Shown here one piece after another: positions 43,481 through 52,890 of a stretch of DNA of 64,000 nt; position 1 is the first letter of the stretch, and every line of letters starts with the position of its first letter. Both the position numbers and the translations under genes were made by a program. The notes beneath the pieces are model-generated. The model was not told the DNA's origin and did not search any database. It worked only from the letters and a program-made list of their open reading frames with translations. Origin of the DNA: Aeromicrobium sp. Sec7.5 (GTDB lineage Bacteria; Actinomycetota; Actinomycetes; Propionibacteriales; Nocardioidaceae); contig NZ_JBAJIJ010000002.1 in NCBI RefSeq assembly GCF_036867135.1, positions 496,001 through 560,000 on the forward strand, written 5' to 3'.

Positions 43481-43670
43481 GAAAACGGTCCAGGTGTCCC
43501 GATCTCGTTTCGGTCCCTGTGCAGCCTCGCCGCCCCGGCCTACGGTTCTCGCAGGCACCGAACCACCGTGGGGGCGGCTCGGTGCCGCCTACCCCCGGCT
43601 GGTCGCGGGTGGTGTCTGGGGCGTTCGTGTGAGCGTCACCTGCAGGACACCACCCGTGGCTAGCGTCGCG

Positions 43671-44618
43671 ATGATGTTCACCTCTCTCGCCGTGGTCGAC
43701 GACGGCCCGCTGACCCGCCGCGTCGCCGTGGCCGCCCACGAGCTGGGCGTCGTGACGACGTTCGTCTCGGCCCGCGACCCGCTCGGCGACGCGCTCGACG
43801 CGGGAGCCGACGCGATCCACCTCCTCGACGCCGACGCGGCGACGCAGCTGACGGTGGCCCGCGGCTGCCTCGCGATGGGGCTGCGGTTCGTGGGCGCCTC
43901 GGTGGAGGCGCTCGCCGCAGTCGTCGACCCGGAGCGGTGGAAGGCCGTGGCCGCCGACGCCGGCATCGCGGTGACCGACCCGGGCGACGGACGCCGCATC
44001 GACGTCCAGCTGCTCGCCGACCTCGGCGGAGAGGTCGTGCACCTGCGCGAGCGCGAGGTGACCGGCGGCGACGACGCCGTCGTCATGGCGCCCGCGCCAC
44101 GACTCGCCACAGCCGTGCGCCACGGGCTGTGCCGGGAGGCCGTGCGGCTCGTCGAGAAGCTGGGGCTCGCGGGCGCGGTCACGGTGCGGTTCGAGGTCGA
44201 CGGTGATGCGTTCGCCGCCGTCGCCGTGCTGCCCGGTCTGCAGCTCGGGCACACCGCGACGGAGGAGGTCACGAACCTCGACCTCGTGCAGGCCCAGCTG
44301 CACCTGGCCCACGGGGCCCGCTTGGTCGATCTCGGGCTCACGCAGGAGTCGATCATCGTGCGCGGCTACGCGATCCAGTGCCGCGTCACGGCCGACTCCG
44401 GGCGCCCCGGGACGCGGTGGCAGGTGCCGGGCGGTCCGGGCGTGCGCATCGACGGGGACCACCACCGCTCGACCTCGCGCCTCGTCGCGGCGCTCACCTT
44501 CCGTGGCCGCGACCTCGTGCACACGATGCGCCGCACCCGCCGGGCGCTGACCGAGCTCGAGGTCAACGGCACGACCAACGTCCCCGAGCTCCACCACGCC
44601 CTGACCAGGCACGGCTGA
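43671..44618 (+). CDS. degenerate biotin-carboxylase-like protein
   Basis: 315 residues resembling biotin carboxylase but much shorter than the usual 450. Recognisable parts are LRFVGASVEALAAV, ADLGGEVVHLREREVTGG, VTNLDLVQAQLHLAHG and SIIVRGYAIQCRVTAD. The glycine-rich ATP loop is missing, and the FLEMNTRLQVEH catalytic block is changed to AVLPGLQLGHTATE, losing the key Glu and Asn. Catalysis is therefore unlikely. A leaderless promoter (TAGCGT four bases before ATGATG) drives it. Confidence 0.72.
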   Translation: MMFTSLAVVDDGPLTRRVAVAAHELGVVTTFVSARDPLGDALDAGADAIHLLDADAATQLTVARGCLAMGLRFVGASVEALAAVVDPERWKAVAADAGIAVTDPGDGRRIDVQLLADLGGEVVHLREREVTGGDDAVVMAPAPRLATAVRHGLCREAVRLVEKLGLAGAVTVRFEVDGDAFAAVAVLPGLQLGHTATEEVTNLDLVQAQLHLAHGARLVDLGLTQESIIVRGYAIQCRVTADSGRPGTRWQVPGGPGVRIDGDHHRSTSRLVAALTFRGRDLVHTMRRTRRALTELEVNGTTNVPELHHALTRHG

Positions 44619-44629
44619 GGGCGCAGCCC

Positions 44630-44976
44630 CGCCCCTTGAGGTGCGACGAGGAACGAGGAGCCTCGAAAGGGGTACCGCCACCCACCACCTGACCACGGTT
44701 TCGAGGCTCGCGCCGCAGGCGGCACTCACACCTCAACCACCGGGGGCGCGGACGCAGCCCCGCCCCTCAAAAGGGGTACCGCCCACCCACCACCTGACCA
44801 CGGTTTCGAGGCTCGCGCCGCAGGCGGCACTCACACCTCAACCACCGGGGGATCCGTCCGCCCCTTGAGGTGCGACGAGGAACGAGGAGCCTCGAAAGGG
44901 GTACCTCAGCCCCCAAGCGTGACCGAGGCTTCGAGGCTCGTCGCTGGCGCTCCTCACACCTCAACCACCGGTGGTT
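44630..44976. repeat. family A repeats, three units
   Basis: Full units at about 44633-44745 and 44862-44972, and a middle unit (about 44760-44850) lacking part of its left half. A GGGGTACC core is present in each. They fill the gap before PEP carboxylase. Confidence 0.9.
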
Positions 44977-45036
44977 GGTCGTAGGGTGGGCACCACGGCA
45001 ACGGCGCCGGTTCCCGATCCTGCTCCGGAGGCCCCG

Positions 45037-47790
45037 TTGAACGACTCGACCGAGGACCAGCTGCACCACGACGTCCGACGCGTCGCCGACCTGCTCGGCG
45101 AGACCCTCGTCCGCCAAGAGGGAGCCGAGCTGCTCGAGCTCGTGGAGCGCGTCCGCTCGCTCGCGGGCACCAGCACCGAGTCGGGCGAGGCCGACGACCG
45201 GGCCGCCGCGCGCGCCGAGGTGAGCACGCTGCTCGACGAGCAGCCCGCGCACACCGTCGCCGCGCTCGTGCGCGCGTTCAGCGTGTACTTCAACCTCGCC
45301 AACATGGCCGAGCAGGTCGCCCGCATGCGCGAGGTCGAGGCCCGGCCGTACGGCGAGGGCTGGCTCGACGAGGCGATCGCCGACATCGTCGACCAGCAGG
45401 GTCCGGAGGCCCTCGCGGAGGCGATCGAGGCGCTCAACGTCCGCACCGTCTTCACGGCCCACCCCACCGAGGTGAGCCGTCGCTCGACGCTGACCAAGCT
45501 GCGCCGGATCGCCGACATCCTGGCCGAGCCCACGGTCGACGAGGGTCCGCTGCGACGACGCCAGGACGCCAACCTGTCGCAGCTCATCGACCTGGTGTGG
45601 CAGACCGATCCGGTGCGCCGCAACAAGCCGACGCCGCTCGACGAGGCGCGGCACGCGGTGTACTACCTCGGCGACATCCTCACCGAGACGATGCCGGCGC
45701 TGTCGGCCGATCTCGCCGACAGCCTGGCCGACCACGGCGTCCGCCCCTCGGCCACGACCCGGCCCCTGACCTTCGGCTCCTGGATCGGTGGCGACCGCGA
45801 CGGCAACCCCAACGTCACGCCCGAGGTGACGCGCGAGGTGCTGCGCCTGCAGAACCGCGTGGCCACCCGGCTCGTGCTCGCGAGCCTCGACGTCGTGATC
45901 CGCGAGCTGTCGATCTCGGCCGACCTCGTGGGCGCGAGCGAGGAGCTCATGGCGTCGCTCGAGACCGACCGCGAGGCCCTGCCCGACCTCGACCCGCGGG
46001 TGCTGACGGTCAACGCCGCCGAGCCCTACCGCCTGAAGCTCTCGTGCATGCGGCTCAAGGTGGAGCACACCGCGCAGCGGATCGTCGCCGGCCGTCCGCA
46101 TCGGCCCGGCCACGACTACGCCGACCGGGCCGAGATCCTGGCCGACCTCGCCCTGCTCGACGCCTCGCTGCGCGCGCACGGCGGCGAGATCATCGCCGAC
46201 CGCATGCTCGCCGACACCGTGCGCACCGTCTCGCTCGTCGGCATCCACCTGGCGAGCCTCGACATCCGCGAGCACGCCGACGCGCACCACCACGCCGTGG
46301 CCCAGCTCGTCGACCGCGTGGGCGAGCAGCCCGGGCCGTACGCCGAGCTCGACCGCGCCGCACGGCTCACGCTGCTCTCGACCGAGCTCGCGTCGCGGCG
46401 CCCGCTCAGCCCGCAGCCACCCGTGCTCGACGAGGACGGGGCGAAGACCTACGGCGTGCTCGAGGTCGTGCGCGAGCTGCACGCGACCTACGGGCCCGAG
46501 GTCGTCGAGACCTACATCGTCTCGATGACGACCGGCGCCGACGACCTGCTCGCCCTGGTGGTGCTCGCCCGCGAGGCCGGTCTGGTCGAGCTGCACGGCG
46601 CCGAACCCTTCTCCCGGCTCGACTTCGCGCCGCTGCTGGAGACGATCGAGGAGATCCGCCGCGCCGGCACCGTGCTCGACGAGCTGCTGAGCGACCCGAG
46701 CTACCGCCAGGTCGTGGCGCTGCGCGGTGACGTGCAGGAGGTCATGCTCGGCTACTCCGACTCCAACAAGGCCGGCGGCATCACGACGAGCCAGTGGGAA
46801 CTGCACCAGGCCCAGCGGGCGCTGCGCGACGTCGCGGCCCGGCACGGCGTGCGACTGCGGCTGTTCCACGGCCGCGGCGGCACGGTCGGTCGCGGTGGCG
46901 GACCCACGTACGACGCGATCCTCGCCCAGCCGTTCGGCGTGCTCACGGGCGACATCAAGTTCACCGAGCAGGGCGAGGTCATCAGCGACAAGTACGCCCT
47001 GCCGGTGCTGGCGCGCGAGAACCTCGAGCTGTCGATGGCGGCCGTGCTGACCGCCTCGACGCTGCACACGAAGGCGCGACAGGGCCCGGACCAGCTCGCC
47101 GAGTGGGACGCCACGATGGAGCTCGTCAGCGACTCCGCCTACGCGGCCTACCGCAAGCTCGTGGAGGACCCGAGCCTGTTCGACTACTTCGTGCACTCGA
47201 CGCCGGTCGAGCAGCTGGGCGACCTCAACATCGGCTCGCGGCCGTCGAAGCGTCCGGGCCAGGGCGGCGACATCACGGCGCTGCGCGCGATCCCGTGGGT
47301 CTTCGGGTGGACGCAGTCGCGCCAGGTCGTGCCCGGCTGGTTCGGCGTGGGCAGCGGGCTGCGCGCGGCGCGGAAGGCCGGCCACGGCGACCGCCTGAAG
47401 GAGATGCTGACCGACTGGCACTTCTTCGCGACGTTCATGTCCAACGTCGAGATGACGCTGGCCAAGACCGACCTCGACATCGCGGGCCACTACGTCTCCG
47501 AGCTCGTGCCCACCGAGCTGCAGCCACTGTTCGACGTGATCCGCGCCGAGCACTCCGTGACCGTCGAGGAGGTGCTGCGGATCACCGGCTCGAAGCGACT
47601 CCTCGACCACCAGCCGGCGCTGCGCCGCACGCTGGAGGTGCGCGACGCCTACCTCCAGCCGCTGTCGTACGCCCAGGTCGACCTCCTGGCCCGTTCGCGC
47701 AAGGACCCGGACTCGATGGACGACGCCCTCCGCCGGGCGCTGCTCATGACGGTCAACGGCATCGCCGCCGGCCTCCGCAATACCGGCTGA
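45037..47790 (+). CDS. ppc: phosphoenolpyruvate carboxylase
   Basis: 917 residues, the family's normal length. Carboxylates PEP to oxaloacetate, refilling the TCA cycle. Diagnostic motifs: [16 protein letters not shown] (catalytic His), [70 protein letters not shown] and the C-terminal [14 protein letters not shown] start at 45037 chosen for GGAGG at 45027-45031; an upstream in-frame GTG at 44986 overlaps the TAGGGT -10 box. Convergence with repeats upstream, not downstream. Confidence 0.96.
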   Translation: MNDSTEDQLHHDVRRVADLLGETLVRQEGAELLELVERVRSLAGTSTESGEADDRAAARAEVSTLLDEQPAHTVAALVRAFSVYFNLANMAEQVARMREVEARPYGEGWLDEAIADIVDQQGPEALAEAIEALNVRTVFTAHPTEVSRRSTLTKLRRIADILAEPTVDEGPLRRRQDANLSQLIDLVWQTDPVRRNKPTPLDEARHAVYYLGDILTETMPALSADLADSLADHGVRPSATTRPLTFGSWIGGDRDGNPNVTPEVTREVLRLQNRVATRLVLASLDVVIRELSISADLVGASEELMASLETDREALPDLDPRVLTVNAAEPYRLKLSCMRLKVEHTAQRIVAGRPHRPGHDYADRAEILADLALLDASLRAHGGEIIADRMLADTVRTVSLVGIHLASLDIREHADAHHHAVAQLVDRVGEQPGPYAELDRAARLTLLSTELASRRPLSPQPPVLDEDGAKTYGVLEVVRELHATYGPEVVETYIVSMTTGADDLLALVVLAREAGLVELHGAEPFSRLDFAPLLETIEEIRRAGTVLDELLSDPSYRQVVALRGDVQEVMLGYSDSNKAGGITTSQWELHQAQRALRDVAARHGVRLRLFHGRGGTVGRGGGPTYDAILAQPFGVLTGDIKFTEQGEVISDKYALPVLARENLELSMAAVLTASTLHTKARQGPDQLAEWDATMELVSDSAYAAYRKLVEDPSLFDYFVHSTPVEQLGDLNIGSRPSKRPGQGGDITALRAIPWVFGWTQSRQVVPGWFGVGSGLRAARKAGHGDRLKEMLTDWHFFATFMSNVEMTLAKTDLDIAGHYVSELVPTELQPLFDVIRAEHSVTVEEVLRITGSKRLLDHQPALRRTLEVRDAYLQPLSYAQVDLLARSRKDPDSMDDALRRALLMTVNGIAAGLRNTG

Positions 47791-47810
47791 CCTCGAACAC
47801 CCTCGACCTC

Positions 47811-47876
47811 CCCAGATTTGCGCCGAGTTGCGCAGAACCCGTGGCGCGATTTCGCACAACTCAGCGCAAATCTGGG
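47811..47876. terminator. long hairpin downstream of ppc
   Basis: Left arm CCCAGATTTGCGCCGAGTTG (continuing CGCAGAA), right arm TTCGCACAAC then TCAGCGCAAATCTGGG: about 24 paired bases with few mismatches. Probably terminates ppc and insulates the cyclase gene. Confidence 0.7.
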
Positions 47877-47905
47877 TCGGGCGGGTGGGGGGCTACGATG
47901 CGCGG

Positions 47906-48751
47906 GTGATCTGGCTCGCGGTGCTGCTCGGCCTCTTCGTGGCCAGCACGATCGGGCTCGGCGTCGTCACGATCGTGATGCGGGCCGGGCTGCGCAACGC
48001 TCGCGAGGCGATCGCGCAGCTCGAGGAGCAGCGGCTCATCGTGTCGGCTCCCCCGAACCGTCGACGTCCGCCGCGGGCGCTGCGCCGCGCGTCGCACGCC
48101 GTCAAGGCCGTCGCCGAGACCGCCGACCTGCTCCGCACGCACGGTATGCAGGCCCTCGTGGCGAGCTCGATCGAGGACCTCACCGAGTGGCTGCGCGCGG
48201 ACCGCGCCGTCGTGGAGCGCGCCACCGCGCCGGACGGCACCGTCACGATGTTCTTCTCCGACATCGAGAGCTCGACCGAGCTCAACGTGGCCCTGGGTGA
48301 CCGCGCCTTCGTCAAGGTGCTCGCCCGGCACGACGAGGTCATGCGCTCGACGATCCAGCAGCACCACGGCGAGGTCGTGAAGACCCAGGGCGACGGCTTC
48401 ATGGTCGTGTTCCGCTGGCCCGCCGACGCGCTGCGCGCCGCGCTCGACGTCCAGGACCGGCTCGCGGCCGACCGCGGGCGCCTGCGCACCCACGCCGTGC
48501 GCGTGCGGATCGGCGTGCACCGCGGCGCGGTCGTGGCGCGTGACGGTGACTACTTCGGACGCAACGTCGCGCTCGCCGCGCGGGTCGCGTCGGAGGCCTC
48601 CGGCGGCGAGGTGCTCGTGAGCAACGACCTGCGCGAGGCACTCATCGACTCCACCGAGTTCGTCTTCGACGACGTGCGCGAAGCGCGGCTCAAGGGCTTC
48701 GCGACGATCGAGCAGCTCTGGCGCGTCGCCCCCTCCCCCGACGATCGGTAG
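47906..48751 (+). CDS. membrane-anchored class III adenylate/guanylate cyclase
   Basis: 281 residues from the GTG at 47906, six bases after TACGAT. One N-terminal membrane helix (2-27), a linker helix, then the cyclase homology domain: metal site TMFFSDIESST, VVKTQGDGFMVVF with the second metal-binding Asp, and the transition-state pair Asn/Arg in GRNVALAARVAS. Nucleotide preference (ATP or GTP) cannot be decided safely. Confidence 0.88.
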   Translation: MIWLAVLLGLFVASTIGLGVVTIVMRAGLRNAREAIAQLEEQRLIVSAPPNRRRPPRALRRASHAVKAVAETADLLRTHGMQALVASSIEDLTEWLRADRAVVERATAPDGTVTMFFSDIESSTELNVALGDRAFVKVLARHDEVMRSTIQQHHGEVVKTQGDGFMVVFRWPADALRAALDVQDRLAADRGRLRTHAVRVRIGVHRGAVVARDGDYFGRNVALAARVASEASGGEVLVSNDLREALIDSTEFVFDDVREARLKGFATIEQLWRVAPSPDDR

Positions 48752-48769
48752 GCCCCCGCCACCGTCACC

Positions 48770-48925
48770 CGACCGAGGTTTCGAGGCTCGCGCCGCAGGC
48801 GGCACTCACACCTCAACCACCGGTGGTCACCACGTGCCGAGCGAAGCGAGGCTGAGCCGCCTGCCACTCGCTCTAGCGAGTTGCAGAAGCGAGCGCGAGG
48901 AACGAGCGCGCCGGCTCAACCAGCG
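48770..48925. repeat. family A right half plus one family B unit
   Basis: GACCGAGGTTTCGAGGCTCG through CACCTCAACCACCGGTGG (48774-48824), then a B unit from CCGAGCGAAGCGAGG to GCGCCGGCTCAACC (48838-48921). It separates the convergent cyclase and lipoprotein genes. Confidence 0.9.
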
Positions 48926-48934
48926 GGAGTGCCC

Positions 48935-49429
48935 TCAGAACTGGCCTGACTTCGCCACGGTGTAGGAGACGCTCGAGGTGTCGCCGATCTCACCGACGTT
49001 GACCAGCACGGTCCAGGTCCCGTCGTCGTAGCCCGCGGTCGCGAAACCCTGGCCACTGGAGTCCAGCGACGACGTGAACCCGGCGTCCTCCAGGAGACCC
49101 TTGGCCTCGTCGTACACCTCCGCCACGGACCCGTCGACCTCCAGCGTGACCGAGAAGCCGGCGCTGCCGTCCTGGTCGACCGCCACACCTTGGACGATCG
49201 TGCCCTCGACGATCGGGACGTCGTCCTCCGGGAACCCGTCGGGCAGCTCGGCGGAGGTGCTGAAGCTGTTGCCCTCGCCGTCGTCGAGCGAGACCTGCCC
49301 CTCGTCCTGATCGATCGTGACGTCGCCGTCGGACGTGGGGATGGTGACTCCGTCGGATCCACAGGCGGACGAGACGAACAGGGCGAGGCCGATCACGACG
49401 ACGGCCGACCAGCGGCGGATGGGGTTCAC
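48935..49429 (-). CDS. lipoprotein of unknown function
   Basis: 164 residues from the GTG at 49429 with GAGAGGAAG upstream. Signal peptide with lipobox VSSAC, an acidic low-complexity segment, then a beta-rich domain (FSVTLEVDGSVAEVYDEAKG). Divergent from the LuxR gene, with which it shares an upstream region. Not recognised. Confidence 0.75.
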   Translation of the reverse strand: MNPIRRWSAVVVIGLALFVSSACGSDGVTIPTSDGDVTIDQDEGQVSLDDGEGNSFSTSAELPDGFPEDDVPIVEGTIVQGVAVDQDGSAGFSVTLEVDGSVAEVYDEAKGLLEDAGFTSSLDSSGQGFATAGYDDGTWTVLVNVGEIGDTSSVSYTVAKSGQF

Positions 49430-49583
49430 GAGGCTTCCTCTCGACAGGGGGCTCCAGACAAGTCGCTGCGCCACCCCGGCGCCTTGAGCAACTTCTACTC
49501 AGGACCCTTCACCGCGCCCCGCCCGTGAGGATCCGGGCGGAATACACCTGCCAGGACGCATCGTCCGCCGCTACCGTCCCCTC

Positions 49584-52121
49584 ATGGACCTGAGCGGACG
49601 CCGCAGTCTTCGGACCTCCGTGCTCGAGGCCGTGCGGACCGGGCGCCCTGTCGTGGTGGTGGGGCCCGCCGGTTCCGGGCGCACCCGGCTCGCCGAGGAC
49701 GTCGTGGAGGCGCTGGCCCAGGAGATGCGATCGGTACACCTCGTGCGCGGCGGCGACGCGGTCGCCGGGGTTCCCCTGGCACCGGTGGCGCCGCTGCTGG
49801 CCGACGTCGGTCTCGCGGGCGCTGACGCCCTCGGGGTCTACTCCCGACTCCCCGCGATCCTGCGCGAGCGTCGTGCCGTGCTGGTCGTCGACGACGTGGC
49901 CGACCTGGACCGCGCCACCGGGGTCCTGCTGGGACAGGCTGCCCGCGCCGAGGTCGCGGTCGTGCTGGTCTGCCGGGACCCCGCCGACATCAGCCGATCG
50001 GTCCGCGACGAGCTGGCGGCTCGGCGCTCCGTGACCGTCTCCGTCACGCCACTGGCACCCGACGACGTCCTGGCCCTGGCCTCGAGCGTGGTCGGTGACG
50101 AGCTCGCGTCGGCGTCCGCGGCCCAGCTCATCGGCCTGTGCGAGGGAAGTCCAGCGCTCGTCGTCGATCTCCTGCGGGCGTCGACGAACGCCGCGGGTCC
50201 CGCCGGGGTCGACCTGGTCGACCTCCGCCCCGGCCACCGGTCCCGGGCCGCGGCGCACGAACGCCTGACGGACCTCAGCGACGCCGCTCGGGGTGTGCTT
50301 CGCGACGTCAGCGTGGCCGGAGCCCTTCCCGAGGACGCGCTCGACCCGACGGGACTCCACGAGCTCCGGGTCGCTGGCCACGTGACGGTCGGCGAGGGCG
50401 TGCGCCCGACGCGGCGCCTCGACGCCCTGGTGCTCACCGCCGACCTGCCACCGACCGAGCTCGCCGACTCCCGCCGGCGCCTCGGTCTCGCCCTCCGTGC
50501 GCACCCCGAGTGGCTGCCGACCTCGACACTCCTGCTCCTCGCGAGCGGCGGCACGGTCGACGCCGAGACCGTCGTCCGGGCCGCCGAGGCGTGCCTCGCC
50601 ACCGGGGACGCCGACCGCGCCGCTGAGATCGTCCGTGGCCTGCTGGGCGAGGACACCCCGCGGACCAGTCTGCTCCGCGGGCGCATCGCCTCCGCCCGCG
50701 GCGAGCTGGACGAGGCAGCGGCCTGCTTCGCGGCCGCCACCGACGAGACGACCCTCGACGATGCTGCACGGCGACAGCTGGGCCAGGAGCTCGGCCTGCT
50801 GCACGCCGTGCGACGCATGGACCCGGCGACGGCCGTGACCGAGGTGACCGGTCTGCTGGGGCACATCACCGATCCCGACGAGCGACGCGTCCTGGAGGCC
50901 GATCTCGTGAAGTGGCGGTTGATGGCCGGGCAGGAGACACCCGGCCTGGCCTCGGACCCCGGAGTCACGGCGCGAGCGCGACTGACCGAGGCCGTGATCG
51001 CCGCCATGATCGGGTCGATGGACGGCACTGCCGCGCAGGTGAGGTCGGCGGTCTCGGCCGGTCGCGCCTGCCTGCCGGACGTGCCGGACGTCGAGCCATG
51101 GGTGGCCGACCTGCTGAGCCTGTCGGACTACCTGGGGCGCGCCTTCGACGGGGACGTCCTCGCCGCCGAGGCCGAGGCCCTGGCCCACCGCGACGCGGCA
51201 GCATCGACGGCCTCACCGGCGCTCGGCATGTGGGAGTACGCCGCGGCCGAGACCGCGCTGCACCGGGGGGAGGCCCGCCAGATGGACACGCTCGCCCGGC
51301 GCGCCGTGCGACACCTGGCGTGGCGGGACTTCACGGGCCTGCGACCCACGGCTGCGGCACTCGTCGCCGTGGCGCACGCGCGGGCCGGACGCAGCTCCGC
51401 CGCCGCGCAGGTGGTCGCGGCCCTCACCGAGCCACAGCGGCTCGATCCGAAGGTGGCCCTGCACGTTGCTCGGGTGGACGCCGAGTCGCTGCTGCGCGCC
51501 GGCGACCCCTCCGCCGCGGCCACGGCGCTGACCCAGGCTGCAGTGTCGGCGGCCGGCCAGATGCACCGCCAGCTCGCGATCATGGCTCTCGACGAGGCCG
51601 TCATGATCGAGCCGACGCCGCAACGCGTCGACCAGCTCGCCCAGCTCGCCGTCGCAGGCGGGCCGAGTGGGCTCGGGCAGCTGCTCGCGGCGCGAGCCGG
51701 CGCGCTCCTGGAGGGCTCGACCGACCGGCTCGAGGAGTGGGTCGACCGACTTCTGGCCATCGGCTTCGTGGGTCGCGCCTCCCACGTCGCCGGCGTGATC
51801 GCTCGACAGCTCGGCGCTGCCGGAACCCCGGACGAGGCGCGCGCGTGGCGTCAGCGGGCGGTGCTCCTGGGCTCGGACCACGGGGCCGCACGCTGGCCGG
51901 TCGTCGACGGCATCCGTGCGCTCACGCCGCGCGAGCTGGACGTCGCTCGCCTGGCCGCCGGGCGTGCTCGCAGCCGGGAGATCGCCGAACGGCTCGGGCT
52001 GTCGGTGCGCACCGTCGACAACCACCTCGCTCGCGTGTACCGCAAGCTCGGCGTCTCGGGTCGTGACGACCTGCGGGAGGCGCTCGTGCTCGAGGGGGAA
52101 CTGCCGCTCACGCAGGTGTGA
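49584..52121 (+). CDS. large LuxR-family regulator (LAL-like) with altered Walker A
   Basis: 845 residues. N-terminal AAA/STAND-like ATPase with GPAGSGRT (27-34), where the usual Walker A Lys is Arg, and Walker B VLVVDDVADL. A long helical-repeat region resembling TPRs follows. The C-terminal LuxR helix-turn-helix is ALTPRELDVARLAAGRARSR, then IAERLGLSVRTVDNHLARVY. Proteins of this size bind small inducers and activate nearby operons. Its likely targets are the three surface or lipoprotein genes downstream. Confidence 0.87.
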   Translation: MDLSGRRSLRTSVLEAVRTGRPVVVVGPAGSGRTRLAEDVVEALAQEMRSVHLVRGGDAVAGVPLAPVAPLLADVGLAGADALGVYSRLPAILRERRAVLVVDDVADLDRATGVLLGQAARAEVAVVLVCRDPADISRSVRDELAARRSVTVSVTPLAPDDVLALASSVVGDELASASAAQLIGLCEGSPALVVDLLRASTNAAGPAGVDLVDLRPGHRSRAAAHERLTDLSDAARGVLRDVSVAGALPEDALDPTGLHELRVAGHVTVGEGVRPTRRLDALVLTADLPPTELADSRRRLGLALRAHPEWLPTSTLLLLASGGTVDAETVVRAAEACLATGDADRAAEIVRGLLGEDTPRTSLLRGRIASARGELDEAAACFAAATDETTLDDAARRQLGQELGLLHAVRRMDPATAVTEVTGLLGHITDPDERRVLEADLVKWRLMAGQETPGLASDPGVTARARLTEAVIAAMIGSMDGTAAQVRSAVSAGRACLPDVPDVEPWVADLLSLSDYLGRAFDGDVLAAEAEALAHRDAAASTASPALGMWEYAAAETALHRGEARQMDTLARRAVRHLAWRDFTGLRPTAAALVAVAHARAGRSSAAAQVVAALTEPQRLDPKVALHVARVDAESLLRAGDPSAAATALTQAAVSAAGQMHRQLAIMALDEAVMIEPTPQRVDQLAQLAVAGGPSGLGQLLAARAGALLEGSTDRLEEWVDRLLAIGFVGRASHVAGVIARQLGAAGTPDEARAWRQRAVLLGSDHGAARWPVVDGIRALTPRELDVARLAAGRARSREIAERLGLSVRTVDNHLARVYRKLGVSGRDDLREALVLEGELPLTQV

Positions 52122-52136
52122 GTAGTCGCTACTCAC
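52118..52136 (+). promoter_or_regulatory. perfect palindrome at the end of the LuxR gene
   Basis: GTGAGTAGTCGCTACTCAC: 8-bp arms around TCG, overlapping the LuxR stop codon and 55 bp before the next gene. CTACTCA also occurs at 49495-49501, upstream of the LuxR gene. Candidate binding site of this regulator; a small terminator is the alternative. Confidence 0.5.
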
Positions 52137-52191
52137 GGGGTCACCGCTCGGATCTGGCCATCCTGAGCGCACCCGATCTCGAGGAGCTCCC

Positions 52192-52848
52192 GTGAAGACG
52201 TCCGCCCCGAGCGCGCTCGCCGCGCTCGCCCTCTGCCTGTCAGCCTGCGGCGGCGATGACTCGACCGAGGCCTCGTCGAGCGGTGCTGACACCACCACCG
52301 CGCCGTCGCAGGAGTCCGCGAGCTCCGGCGAGGACGCGGACTGGCAGGACGAGAGCGACCCAGCGCTGCGCACCCAGGGCTGCCTGGTGGGCGAGTTCGT
52401 GCTCGACGACGACGTCTGGGTCACCGGCATCGGCGACGTGCTGACGGCGTCGGACCTCTCCGGCGTCCAGGTCGACGTGACCGGACGCGTGACGGTGACG
52501 CTCGAGTCCGACGGCGGCTACGTCGTCACCGGCGAGGACCAGCGCACGACCTCGAGCGGATCGAGCCCTGGCGGCCAGCTGCTCTGGTTCATGACGTTCG
52601 ACGGCTCTGAGTCCGGCACCTGGGAGTCCACGGCTTCCGCGCTGACGCTGACCGCGGGCGACGGAGGTCGGCTGGCGGCCGACCAGGAGATCAGCATCGA
52701 CGGCAACCCGCTGCCGACGGACATGCTGCCCGTCAGTGGCAGCCCGTGGTCCGACACCCTCACCGTCACGTGCGACACCGACGGGTTCGTCACCAACCCG
52801 GCCGACGACCCCGAGGCGCCCGACGTGGCCTTCCGCCGCGTCGGCTGA
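52192..52848 (+). CDS. lipoprotein of unknown function
   Basis: 218 residues. GTG start with GAGGAGC upstream. Lipobox LSACG with Cys near residue 19, an acidic Ser/Thr linker, then a beta domain (VTLESDGGYVVTGEDQR). Probably the first gene of a three-gene surface operon under the LuxR protein. Confidence 0.78.
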   Translation: MKTSAPSALAALALCLSACGGDDSTEASSSGADTTTAPSQESASSGEDADWQDESDPALRTQGCLVGEFVLDDDVWVTGIGDVLTASDLSGVQVDVTGRVTVTLESDGGYVVTGEDQRTTSSGSSPGGQLLWFMTFDGSESGTWESTASALTLTAGDGGRLAADQEISIDGNPLPTDMLPVSGSPWSDTLTVTCDTDGFVTNPADDPEAPDVAFRRVG

Positions 52849-52890
52849 CCCCGCCGCCCCGACCCGATCCTCTTTTCGAACGGACCCCTC

